Source: an uncultured Prevotella sp. (GTDB lineage: Bacteria > Bacteroidota > Bacteroidia > Bacteroidales > Bacteroidaceae). Taken from it: DNA of 64,000 nt. The notes below the pieces were generated by a model, which saw only the letters and a program-made list of their open reading frames with translations, searched no databases and was not told the DNA's origin. The DNA lies in assembly GCA_900541335.1 (NCBI GenBank), contig UQJC01000003.1, forward strand, positions 56,129 to 120,128, given 5' to 3'. The translations under genes and the position numbers were made by a program. Position 1 is the first letter of the stretch; each line of letters opens with the position of its first letter. Positions 25,817 to 33,484 of the stretch are shown here, piece after piece.

Positions 25817-25824
25817 CAAAAGTA
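25817..25824 (-). promoter_or_regulatory. -7 box of the pheA operon leader
   Basis: TACTTTTG on the minus strand, with ATTGG 20 nt further upstream as a -33-like element. The predicted transcript starts about 25 nt before the leader peptide. Confidence 0.75.
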
Positions 25825-25930
25825 ATACCTTTTTTCTTCTCTGCCAATACACCGTTAAGCTTTTTGCGGGTTTATGTGGCTTAAAGCTATTGAGCGGTTG
25901 CTTTATGTAGCGTAGGAGCGAAGCCGTACG

Positions 25931-26797
25931 TTAAAGGGTACGGAAGGGTCTTTGTAAGGCTTCTTGGATGCCGTTCAGGCTGTCATTGAAATGAATGCCG
26001 TGTGATTCGATGACGGAGCAATCCATGGATAAGTTTCTTTCTTGATCGCTGAATCGTTCTTCATCTGGTCGAATCCATGCAGTAGCATTTTGCAGTTCCA
26101 TCAATTGGGCGGCTGACCGATAGAGTTCATAGCTGTTCTTATCGTTGCCGCTGCCAAAGTTGTAAATACCACCAGGAAGTGCAAGGGCCTTTTTTATATT
26201 TCTCACCACTTCCCATACGTAGGTTACGCCGCGATATTCGTGTCGTGCTGCTTGGAGGAGACTTCCTTCTCGACAGGCTTTTTCTAAGTTCACCAAGAGG
26301 TTACTGTTCATCTTCAGTTTGCTATGGGGTAAATCATACATCCAAGTCAGTCGCAGACCGACGGATTCAGGCAGATTCCATTGGGCTCTTTGTTCAGCCT
26401 CTAACTTATGACGACCATAGACGTTGACAGGTTGAAGCACTTCATTCTCTTTGAGCGCACCGTGTACGGGCGTACCGTTATAGACCTGGTCGCTCGACAT
26501 GAAGACAAGTTTCGCCCCTATCTGTTTGCACGCCTTGGCAATCCGCACCGTACCTTGCACATTGACCTTATGTGATTCGTCGGCATGTTGTTCACAATAC
26601 CACGTATTGCTGAGCGCGGCACAATGAATGATGAACTCCGGACGATGTTCTTCCAAGTAGGCTCTGACCGCTTCTTCACGGCTGACATTCAGTTCGCTAT
26701 GGGTGGGAAGTAACAGGTCGTATAGGTTGCGGTAGTAGTAAGCCAAGCGGCTGCCAAGGAAACCACTGCTGCCCGTGATGAGTATCTTTTTCTTCAT
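25931..26797 (-). CDS. RmlD-like NAD(P)-dependent sugar-nucleotide reductase/epimerase
   Basis: A 288-residue extended short-chain dehydrogenase. The Rossmann motif is TGSSGFLG near residue 8. It has HCAALSNTWYCEQH near 58, SSDQVYNGT near 100, and the active-site Tyr-Lys in NVYGRHKLEAE. These resemble dTDP-4-dehydrorhamnose reductase (RmlD) with its short SDR architecture, but there are no rml neighbours, so the substrate is uncertain. It ends 107 bp before the aromatic-operon promoter. Confidence 0.85.
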   Translation of the reverse strand: MKKKILITGSSGFLGSRLAYYYRNLYDLLLPTHSELNVSREEAVRAYLEEHRPEFIIHCAALSNTWYCEQHADESHKVNVQGTVRIAKACKQIGAKLVFMSSDQVYNGTPVHGALKENEVLQPVNVYGRHKLEAEQRAQWNLPESVGLRLTWMYDLPHSKLKMNSNLLVNLEKACREGSLLQAARHEYRGVTYVWEVVRNIKKALALPGGIYNFGSGNDKNSYELYRSAAQLMELQNATAWIRPDEERFSDQERNLSMDCSVIESHGIHFNDSLNGIQEALQRPFRTL

Positions 26798-26885
26798 ATT
26801 TGATGGGAGTTGGTGTAGAACATGATAGTATATTCATTCAGTTGAAGTACTATCCAATCCATGCCTGCTTCATTTTCAGACCGAC

Positions 26886-27188
26886 TTATTCAATGGTCTC
26901 CAAGTAAAAACTAACCGGACGAAAACCGTCATTGCAACTTATCATTGCACTGTAAGGGTTCTTCATCCACCCCTCATAGAAGTTACCTTCTCCCCGGGCC
27001 AGTGCTTCGACAAAATCTTTCATTGTTTTCCATGCTTCAGGACAAAGCCCTTCTGGGCATTTTGCGTTGATGCTAATCCATGATTGTCCCTCGCATACAT
27101 CACAAGCATGCTCAATTGGGTTTTCGTACTGTAACATGAGGTCGTGATGTTGCACCTTGCGTGTTGCAGTAATCTTTACTTGTTTCAT
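26886..27188 (-). CDS. TIGR04076-like small protein
   Basis: A 100-residue soluble protein. The pattern VKITATRK...HDL...Y near the start, CDVCEGQSWIS, CPEAWKTMKDFVEAL, and a final SCNDGFRPVSFYLETIE match the TIGR04076 family of short Cys-containing proteins. Their function is unknown; a CxxC and a second pair of Cys could bind metal. It is a single gene between the RmlD-like gene and tRNA-Thr. Confidence 0.75.
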   Translation of the reverse strand: MKQVKITATRKVQHHDLMLQYENPIEHACDVCEGQSWISINAKCPEGLCPEAWKTMKDFVEALARGEGNFYEGWMKNPYSAMISCNDGFRPVSFYLETIE

Positions 27189-27364
27189 ACTTTTTGTAAC
27201 TCAATCATCTTGATTGGGGAAGAATGGATAAGTGCTTTAGGGGTTTCCCCGATAAATCAGGGAGAGAAGTATTTGCTCATGGGATAGAGTCGGGAATTAT
27301 CGGATGAGTCCGCATTGTTGTCTCCTTACTATCGTACTCGTTCCATGCAGCAATTGGAGTATAC

Positions 27365-27399
27365 AAAAAAACGGATATACATCCGAGATGTATATCCGT
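27365..27399 (-). terminator. Terminator of tRNA-Thr
   Basis: A 12-bp stem (ACGGATATACAT / ATGTATATCCGT, 5-nt loop) is followed on the minus strand by at least six T. It begins 13 nt after the tRNA 3' end. Confidence 0.9.
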
Positions 27400-27411
27400 A
27401 ATATTCTTTTG

Positions 27412-27484
27412 AGCCGAAAGCCGGACTCGAACCGGCGACCTATTCATTACGAATGAATTGCTCTACCAACTGAGCTATTTCGGC
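27412..27484 (-). tRNA. tRNA-Thr (anticodon CGT)
   Basis: A 73-nt cloverleaf on the minus strand. The acceptor stem is GCCGAAA / TTTCGGC. The D-arm sequence is AGCTCAGTTGGTAGAGC. The anticodon stem is ATTCA / TGAAT around loop TTCGTAA (anticodon CGT). The T-arm is GCCGGTTCGAGTCCGGC. No CCA is encoded. Confidence 0.95.
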
Positions 27485-27527
27485 GATAAGAAGATGTCGC
27501 TTGAGCTTCATTTCTCATTTGCGAGTG

Positions 27528-27535
27528 CAAAGGTA
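27528..27535 (-). promoter_or_regulatory. -7 box for tRNA-Thr
   Basis: TACCTTTG on the minus strand, 43 nt upstream of the mature 5' end. Upstream, 27600-27790 has no convincing gene but holds inverted repeats: AACCCTTTTAAGGGTT at 27665-27680, and a stem of about 14 bp between 27688-27704 and 27736-27751. The gap 27485-27874 is otherwise empty. Confidence 0.65.
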
Positions 27536-27874
27536 GTGCTTTTGATATTACACACCAAACATTTGCTTACTTTTTTCGCAAATATTTTTGGATACACCTT
27601 CTTATCTTCTGTTTTTACACCTGTCGGCAGCAGCCGAACTTGCTCTGAGAGGCAACTGACTATCAACCCTTTTAAGGGTTTGAAAAGCGAGAAAGAGTAC
27701 GATGGGCAAGGAACAACCAAACCGACCTCTACGCGCATCGTCCCTTTCTCGTTAGTTCGTTGAGATAGGCGTTGAAACGGGTCACATACCATTTCGTAGC
27801 ATCTTTCTCTTTTAAATAACTTGCAGTACCAGCGCTGTCAATTGATTCCAATTGTTGGCAAGAAGGAAACGCTT

Positions 27875-28246
27875 TTAGTTGGTTTCCGCTTCGTTTCTGC
27901 GAATACGCAAGGTAAGACGTATTTGTGATTCATAGTGAGCATCTGGTTTCAGACTGGAAATGCGACATTCAAAGAGTTGCTCCCACCCCATATCCAGAAA
28001 GCCTGCCAAGAGCTCATTATCGTTATGGGGGATATAGCCCAGCATGAAGGTTTCTGCTTCTTGTTCTTCAGTTGCCGGACGCTTATACATGACGGCAACC
28101 GCACGGGGATCATAGTGATTGTCCGCATCGCGTACCAATTGCAATAAAGTGCCAATCTTCAGTTCATCCCACACTTCATCGACATCATAATACATACGAC
28201 CCGCCAGGTGACATTCTTTGTAAAAGAGTTTCTTTGCTTTCATCAT
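27875..28246 (-). CDS. HIRAN-domain protein
   Basis: A 123-residue single-domain protein. The HIRAN pattern is clear: AGRMYYDVDEVWDELKIGTLLQLVRDADNHYDPRAVAV, then MLGYIPHNDNELLAGFLDMG. HIRAN domains bind single-stranded or damaged DNA ends, usually fused to helicases or nucleases, but free-standing forms occur in Bacteroidetes. No partner enzyme is adjacent. Met2 is an equally good start. It is divergent in control from the WYL regulator downstream, from which a terminator separates it. Confidence 0.85.
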   Translation of the reverse strand: MMKAKKLFYKECHLAGRMYYDVDEVWDELKIGTLLQLVRDADNHYDPRAVAVMYKRPATEEQEAETFMLGYIPHNDNELLAGFLDMGWEQLFECRISSLKPDAHYESQIRLTLRIRRNEAETN

Positions 28247-28325
28247 TTAGGAATTTAGTTTGCATAGTTCCGTTGGGTTTCAGTTGTCAAACAGGTTGGA
28301 ACCAGCGATAGGTTTATTTGCGTTG

Positions 28326-28333
28326 CAAAAGTA
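28326..28333 (-). promoter_or_regulatory. -7 box for the HIRAN gene
   Basis: TACTTTTG on the minus strand, 80 nt upstream of the start. It abuts the outer arm of the terminator at 28333-28371. Confidence 0.65.
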
Positions 28334-28371
28334 AAGAGGGGATGTCTCAAATCGCGAGACACCCCCTCTTT
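28333..28371. terminator. Terminator-like hairpin
   Basis: A 16-bp stem (AAAGAGGGGATGTCTC / GAGACACCCCCTCTTT) with one mismatch and a 7-nt loop. It lies 28 bp beyond the WYL gene stop on the minus strand and serves as its terminator. Confidence 0.8.
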
Positions 28372-28398
28372 ACTTGTTATTTTTCTGCTTATTTCCTG

Positions 28399-29340
28399 CT
28401 ATTCTTCTCTATTTTCATAGCGTTTCAGCGTATCGTGTAGCATATTCACCACTTTCTGACGAACTGATTCTGGAGAAAGAACTTCCAACTGACTACTCCG
28501 ACTCAATATATGTCCACAGAAGTCCATGGTCGGACGAAGTGTAACCCGGAAGTCGGCATAGCCATTACCCTGTTCTAACTCTTCCTGGCTGTCATGGATG
28601 GGCACATCGCGCAAGCGGCAAGCTTCCGTGCCATAAGCGCGTAGGCGAATGGTTTCTACAGGTTCTTCTTCGCTCACATAGACCCCAAAACTGTATTTGA
28701 AGTAATTCTTGGCTGAAAATCGCGGTAGGAGTGTAAAGCGTTCGACTCCCAATTTCAAGTCCTTGATGCGGTCGAGTGAGAACATGATAAGTCGGTCGTT
28801 TTCTTTCTCCTTGTCTGGTGCTTCGTCTTGCACCCGTCCCAATACGTACCAGCGCTGACGAAATATTTTCAGACAGTAAGGGTCAATCTCGTAATCTTTG
28901 ACCTCGGTGCAACCATACTTCTGATACCGCATTTTGACTTTTAGTCTGCGTTTCATGGCCTCAAGCAAAGTAGCTAGGTCCACCGTATTGATTGGCGTAT
29001 ATTCCAACAGAATACGTTCCTTCAATGAGCGGCTTTCGCTAATCAGTTGGTTCACACTCAGCGTAGACAGCATCCAGTTTTGTACCGTTTTTTCGTCTAA
29101 TACTTCGTCATTGACAATGAAATATTTGAAGCTGTCACACCGGTTACACTTGATTTGTATGCCAAATATTTCCTGTATGGCATCTTTGTGACGGTGGAAT
29201 GTGGCACGCGAGAACTCCTCGCCGTCCCCTAAACCAGATTCGACCCAACGACGTTGTAATTCCGCTTGTGTAATGCGTCCTGCACGATGGATGGTATTGA
29301 CCAGCCATACGTATTCTCTAAATTTCAATGGTACTTTCAT
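28399..29340 (-). CDS. WYL-domain transcriptional regulator
   Basis: A 313-residue regulator. Residues about 10-75 are a winged helix-turn-helix (LVNTIHRAGRITQAELQRRW, FSRATFHRHKDAIQEIFG). Residues about 130-215 form a WYL domain (MRYQKYGCTEVKDYEIDPYCLKIFRQRWYVLGR), with the family Trp-Tyr-Leu written WYV. The C-terminal extension (about 230-310) has the WCX layout (VETIRLRAYGTEA). Related proteins (BrxR, CapW) repress anti-phage systems; here no defence genes adjoin, so the target is unknown. It has its own promoter and terminator. Confidence 0.9.
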   Translation of the reverse strand: MKVPLKFREYVWLVNTIHRAGRITQAELQRRWVESGLGDGEEFSRATFHRHKDAIQEIFGIQIKCNRCDSFKYFIVNDEVLDEKTVQNWMLSTLSVNQLISESRSLKERILLEYTPINTVDLATLLEAMKRRLKVKMRYQKYGCTEVKDYEIDPYCLKIFRQRWYVLGRVQDEAPDKEKENDRLIMFSLDRIKDLKLGVERFTLLPRFSAKNYFKYSFGVYVSEEEPVETIRLRAYGTEACRLRDVPIHDSQEELEQGNGYADFRVTLRPTMDFCGHILSRSSQLEVLSPESVRQKVVNMLHDTLKRYENREE

Positions 29341-29368
29341 AATGGGCAGATTTAGTTAGATGTTGGTG

Positions 29369-29376
29369 CAAAGATA
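29369..29376 (-). promoter_or_regulatory. -7 box for the WYL gene
   Basis: TATCTTTG on the minus strand, 28 nt upstream of the start codon. The rest of 29341-29586 holds no gene. Confidence 0.65.
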
Positions 29377-29586
29377 GTATTTAAATATGGCTGTCATCGT
29401 TCTTTACGAAAACTCTGATTCATTTTTTAAGGCAATTCTTCTTGATATCCTTCACACCTACTTACTATTTATGGAGGCATTATCCAAAAGCATGGAACAA
29501 TCTCGCAGTAGACTACGATTATCGGAATGTATTCATGGGGATGGGATAAATATCTGAGCCGACCGTTTTCAGTACGTTTATTTTTG

Positions 29587-29594
29587 TACTTTTG
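29587..29594 (+). promoter_or_regulatory. -7 box for the carboxyltransferase gene
   Basis: TACTTTTG on the plus strand. It would give a leader of about 150 nt with a small hairpin (GTTCCCTTGAGGGAAAC) but no recognised riboswitch. Confidence 0.6.
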
Positions 29595-29751
29595 CAACGC
29601 TTTGCTCAAAAAGCTGATTTTTGGGCAATTATTCCGAGAGGCTTTAGTACCCTTCGGTTTTTATTTCGGTGGAGCTTTTCCTCGTTCCCTTGAGGGAAAC
29701 ATGTATCCCCGATCCGTCGATAATAAATCATTCCTATATACATAGTATCCT

Positions 29752-31524
29752 ATGACAAAACGTAAGATTCAATTCAGCCTTGTCTATCGCGACATGTTCC
29801 AAAGCAGCGGTAAGTTTCAACCGCGCAAGGACCAGTTGGAACGCATCGCACCTGTCATTATAAAAATGGGTTGCTTTGCCCGCGTTGAGACCAACGGCGG
29901 TGCCTTCGAGCAGGTTAACCTTCTCTATGGCGAAAACCCCAACCAGGCTGTACGTGCCTTCACGAAGCCCTTTAACGAAGTGGGCATCAAAACTCACATG
30001 CTCGACCGTGGTTTGAACGCTTTGCGTATGTTCCCCGTTCCGGCAGACGTGCGTAAGTTGATGTACAAGGTGAAGCATGCACAGGGTGTAGACATCACCC
30101 GTATCTTCTGCGGTTTGAACGATGTACGCAACATTATTCCTTCAATCCGCTACGCCATCGAAGGCGGCATGACTCCGCAGGCTACGCTCTGTATCACTAA
30201 CTCTCCCATCCACACAGCTGAATATTACGCTAACATTGCTGACCAGCTCATCGAAGCCGGTGCACCTGAAATCTGTCTGAAGGATATGGCAGGTATCGGT
30301 CAGCCCGCGATGCTCGGTAAGCTTACTAAGATGATTAAGGACAAGCATCCTGAAGTGATCATCGAGTACCACGGTCACTCCGGTCCCGGTCTTTCTATGG
30401 CGACCATCCTCGAAGTGTGCCGCAACGGTGCCGACGTCATCGATACGGCTATCGAACCGCTTTCTTGGGGTAAAGTTCATCCCGACGTGATTTCAGTACA
30501 GTCTATGTTGAAGCACGCAGGTTTCGATGTACCTGAAATCAACATGGAAGCTTACATGGAAGCTCGTAAACTCACGCAAGAGTTTATTGACGATTTCCTC
30601 GGTTACTTCATGAACCCGGCTAACAAGTTGATGAGTTCACTCCTCCTTGGTTGCGGTTTGCCCGGTGGTATGATGGGTTCAATGATGGCTGACCTCACGG
30701 GTGTGATGGGGGCTATCAACAACAATCGTAAGGCAAAGGGCGAAGCTGAACTTTCAGAAGACGAGTTGCTCGTGAAGCTCTTTGATGAAGTGGCTTATGT
30801 ATGGCCGCGCGTAGGTTATCCCCCCCTTGTAACTCCCTTCTCACAATATGTGAAGAATATTGCCCTCATGAACCTCTTGACCGAGTCTATGGGCAAGCCT
30901 CGTTACTCGATGATGGATAATTCAATTTGGGGTATGATTCTCGGTAAGAGTGGTCGTCTGCCGGGCGAAGTTGCTCCCGAAATCAAGGAACTGGCTAAGG
31001 AGAAGGGCTTCGAATTTACCGATGCCGATCCGCAGAGCTACTATCCCGATGATCTTGAACGTTTCATCAAGGAAATGGAAGAGAATGGTTGGGATCGTGG
31101 TGAAGACGACGAAGAGCTCTTTGAGTTTGCTATGCACGAAACCCAGTACCGTGACTATAAGAGCGGAGCTGCCAAGAAGCGTTTCCTCGCCGACTTGCAG
31201 GCTGCTAAGGATAAGGAAGGTGCTTCGGGTATGTCACTTGAAGAAGCAGCTGCCTTCAAGCACGCTAAGGCTGATGCAATCGTAGCTCCTGAAAGCGGTA
31301 CGCTCCTTTGGGAAATCGGTGGTGACGGTGAGTGCGTGAAGAGCATCGAACCCTTCATTGGTAAGGAATACAAGGAAGGTGATTTCTTCTGCTACATCGA
31401 AAACATGCACGGTCAGATTGTTGAAATTCCCGCTGCACTCGGTGGCAAACTGGTTGAGATTAACGCGAAGCAGGGTGCCCGTGTGAATAAGGGCGATGTA
31501 ATTGCTTACATTGAACGTGTATAA
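29752..31524 (+). CDS. Pyruvate carboxylase B / oxaloacetate decarboxylase alpha-like carboxyltransferase
   Basis: A 590-residue protein. Residues about 10-290 are an HMGL-like carboxyltransferase barrel, diverged at key motifs: YRDMFQSSG (usual RDAHQS), IFCGLNDVRN (usual FDALND), CLKDMAGIG (conserved Lys), and YHGHSGPG keeping the metal-binding H-x-H. The middle (about 290-480) is the conserved carboxylase domain (EVAYVWPRVGYPPLVTPFSQYV). Residues about 510-590 are a biotinyl-like barrel (VAPESGTLLWEIG ... CYIENMHGQIVEIPA). The biotin site, normally E-[AS]-M-K-[MV], reads E-N-M-H-G, so the biotinyl lysine is absent. Either it works with a separate biotin carrier or it is not biotin-dependent. 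It stands alone with a strong terminator. Confidence 0.85.
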   Translation: MTKRKIQFSLVYRDMFQSSGKFQPRKDQLERIAPVIIKMGCFARVETNGGAFEQVNLLYGENPNQAVRAFTKPFNEVGIKTHMLDRGLNALRMFPVPADVRKLMYKVKHAQGVDITRIFCGLNDVRNIIPSIRYAIEGGMTPQATLCITNSPIHTAEYYANIADQLIEAGAPEICLKDMAGIGQPAMLGKLTKMIKDKHPEVIIEYHGHSGPGLSMATILEVCRNGADVIDTAIEPLSWGKVHPDVISVQSMLKHAGFDVPEINMEAYMEARKLTQEFIDDFLGYFMNPANKLMSSLLLGCGLPGGMMGSMMADLTGVMGAINNNRKAKGEAELSEDELLVKLFDEVAYVWPRVGYPPLVTPFSQYVKNIALMNLLTESMGKPRYSMMDNSIWGMILGKSGRLPGEVAPEIKELAKEKGFEFTDADPQSYYPDDLERFIKEMEENGWDRGEDDEELFEFAMHETQYRDYKSGAAKKRFLADLQAAKDKEGASGMSLEEAAAFKHAKADAIVAPESGTLLWEIGGDGECVKSIEPFIGKEYKEGDFFCYIENMHGQIVEIPAALGGKLVEINAKQGARVNKGDVIAYIERV

Positions 31525-31545
31525 TCGTGTAGATTATAAATAGAT

Positions 31546-31618
31546 TGAGGTCATAAAGCACTGAAGTAGAAACTGTCTATTTAGCAGTCACTACGAAGGA
31601 CTTTATGACCTCATTTTT
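31546..31618 (+). terminator. Terminator of the carboxyltransferase gene
   Basis: A 13-bp stem (TGAGGTCATAAAG at 31546-31558, CTTTATGACCTCA at 31601-31613) with a 42-nt loop, then TTTTTA. Confidence 0.75.
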
Positions 31619-31714
31619 ATATGTCCTTAAGGGGAAATATGCGGCTTATTCGATCAATAGGGATTAGCTGACAAATATAAGAACTGAGGAGTATAGAGGT
31701 GTTGGGACTGTTCA

Positions 31715-32165
31715 AACACATCCTATTTGATAGGTTTTCCGCTGTTGAGATGACTCAAACGTCGTTTGTTCGATAGGTTTTCCGCTGTTGCGATGACTCA
31801 CACATCGTTTGTTCGATAGGTTTTCCGCTGTTGAGCGGTTCAAACATCGCTTGTTCGATAGGTTTTCCACTGTTGAGAGGCTTCAAACATTGTTTGTTCG
31901 ATAGGTTTTCCATTGTTGAGATGACTCACACGTCGTTTGTTCGATAGGTTCTTCACTGTTGAGCGGGTTCAAACATCGCTTGTTCGATAGGTTTTCCACT
32001 GTTGAGATGACTCACACATCGTTTGTTCGATAGGTTCTCCGCTGTTGAGATGACTCAAACATCGTTTGTTCGATAGGTTCTCAATTGTTGAGAGGATTCA
32101 AACACAGATCGTTCGGTAACTTTTCAGCTGTTGAAAGGACTCAAACATTGATTGTGTGAGAGATC
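31715..32165 (+). repeat. 43-bp tandem array B, about 10 units
   Basis: GATAGGTT recurs at 31729, 31772, 31815, 31857, 31900, 31943, 31986, 32029, 32072 and (diverged, GGTAAC) 32115; one step is 42 bp, the rest 43. The unit contains TTTGTTCGATAGGTTTTCC and TGTTGAGATGACTCAAAC. It shares the core TGTTGRGATGAC with array A. No gene is found in 31525-32524 (the flanks 31619-31714 and 32166-32424 are featureless). Confidence 0.95.
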
Positions 32166-32424
32166 TTCAACTATGGAGATGGTTCTACCAAAAATAGTGG
32201 AGAAGTTAATTTGGGCGGAGAGGGTGCTTCACAAGAAAGAATCGTATTCGTGATCTTACTTTTTCTATAAGGGGAGGATCATGATGAGTTGATCATCTCA
32301 TGCTTCAAGAGATATAAGCTTACCAGCTCTTTCATATGGCGTGGAGTGACAAATCGTGAGTGATTCAGACAGCATAAAGTTCAAAATAGAGGTATGAAGG
32401 GAAAAGATAATTCGTGAGAAATAT

Positions 32425-32432
32425 TACCTTTG
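32425..32432 (+). promoter_or_regulatory. -7 box for the FKBP gene
   Basis: TACCTTTG on the plus strand, 92 nt upstream of the FKBP start. Confidence 0.65.
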
Positions 32433-32524
32433 CCAATTAAACAACGGGTAGCTGAATCGTTGTCGTTCAGTTGTTTTATATCCTATATCAAACAGCTAAA
32501 TAGCTCTTTATTTATCCATTAATC

Positions 32525-32929
32525 ATGAGTAAAAAGTCAGACTATAAACTTCGCAACATGGCCTTCTTGAAACAAGTCAGTGCAGAAGAAGGTATTCACA
32601 AAGCAGCTAAAGGTGTGCTTTATCGCATTTTGCAATCGGGGGATCCGGCAGGAAAATGTCCTAACTTGCGTAACATTGTATGTGTACACTATACGGGACA
32701 ATTAATTAACGGTAAAGTGTTTGACGACAGTCGTACTGAAGCATGTCCGGCGGCTTTTCGCCTCTATGAACTCATAGAAGGCTGGCAAATTGCGCTGACC
32801 CAAATGCGTCCAGGAGATCGTTGGCAAATCTACATACCTTCAGAACTGGGCTATGGTTCGCGTTCGGATGGAGACATTCCAGGTAACTCCACTCTTATTT
32901 TTGATATAGAATTGATTTCAATAGGGTAG
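32525..32929 (+). CDS. FKBP-type peptidyl-prolyl cis-trans isomerase
   Basis: A 134-residue cytoplasmic protein with no signal peptide. The FKBP core runs from about residue 28: VCVHYTGQLINGKVFDDSR, GWQIALTQMRPGDRWQIYIPSELGYG, and a final TLIFDIELISIG. Residues 1-27 are a short N-terminal extension with helix-like EEGIHKAAKGVLYRI. It would assist prolyl isomerisation in protein folding. It is followed after 25 bp by a tiny peptide gene, probably in the same transcript. Confidence 0.93.
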   Translation: MSKKSDYKLRNMAFLKQVSAEEGIHKAAKGVLYRILQSGDPAGKCPNLRNIVCVHYTGQLINGKVFDDSRTEACPAAFRLYELIEGWQIALTQMRPGDRWQIYIPSELGYGSRSDGDIPGNSTLIFDIELISIG

Positions 32930-32954
32930 TGTACCCTTCTTTATGACTATACAC

Positions 32955-33128
32955 ATGAAAAAGAAATACCTAAATCCTACAATAGCCGTTTTGAGTATAG
33001 CCTCTTCACTCCCTCTGGTAACCTCTGATCCACAGCAACCTACTATTGGTAACGGATATGACAAAGACGGAGCTCAAGAACAGTTCTCTCAGAAAACTGA
33101 TTGGAGTAATTCTTGGAATCAAGATTAA
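32955..33128 (+). CDS. Small MKKxYxxP-type peptide, first of a pair
   Basis: A 57-residue ORF from ATG 32955 (an in-frame ATG at 32943 would add four residues). It begins MKKKYLNPTIAV, a hydrophobic stretch (AVLSIASSLPLVTS) follows, then a polar, Gly/Asp/Gln/Asn-rich tail ending NSWNQD. This is the layout of the short Prevotella/Bacteroides peptides of unknown function that begin MK-x-x-Y-x-x-P. It resembles the peptide at 38449-38625. Function unknown; the hydrophobic part is too short for a confident signal peptide. Confidence 0.65.
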   Translation: MKKKYLNPTIAVLSIASSLPLVTSDPQQPTIGNGYDKDGAQEQFSQKTDWSNSWNQD

Positions 33129-33153
33129 ACGTGGCTAATCCTTAAACTATACG

Positions 33154-33198
33154 CCCCCGCAGGCAGCATTCACCCACTTGCGAATGCGTCAGCGGGGG
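33154..33198 (+). other. Structured RNA / terminator-like nested hairpin
   Basis: Outer stem CCCCCGC / GCGGGGG (33154-33160, 33192-33198) and inner stem GCATTC / GAATGC (33166-33171, 33182-33187), with internal loops. It lies just after the first small peptide. No T-run. Confidence 0.5.
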
Positions 33199-33333
33199 TG
33201 AAATATATATGACTCAAGCGAATAGCTTTGCTTATAGCCAGTTTTCTTGGCTTTTGGGGCTACAAGGTTGTATGCTTCTGCTAGAATCATGTATAAATTC
33301 GAAATTATTTCTGAATATCTTAAGCAAAAGGTC

Positions 33334-33341
33334 TACCTTTG
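33334..33341 (+). promoter_or_regulatory. -7 box for the GH89 gene
   Basis: TACCTTTG on the plus strand, 143 nt upstream of the GH89 start. An 11-bp hairpin (CTCCCTAACGTT / AACGTTGGGAG, one bulged T) at 33401-33430 lies in the leader, 54 nt before the ATG. Confidence 0.6.
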
Positions 33342-33484
33342 CCAGTATCATATAACGATATGTAAATAAATTGAGAGCAAATGGTATTTCTTCCTTTATG
33401 CTCCCTAACGTTCATAGGGAACGTTGGGAGGTAATGAGTAGCCCATGAGCTCTGTCCAATACATCTTAATCTATTCACTACATT

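Noticed and set aside
27508..27792. Minus-strand 94-codon reading frame upstream of tRNA-Thr
   Set aside because: It covers the tRNA promoter (-7 at 27528-27535) and has no recognisable motif.
29527..29745. 72-codon plus-strand frame before the carboxyltransferase
   Set aside because: It contains the probable promoter at 29587-29594 and shows no motif.
31715..32165. Possible CRISPR array (regular 43-bp repeats with a conserved part and a more variable part)
   Set aside because: The variable parts are near-identical between units and drift gradually; there are no unique spacers and no cas genes. The same applies to 10950-11390 and 55640-55790.
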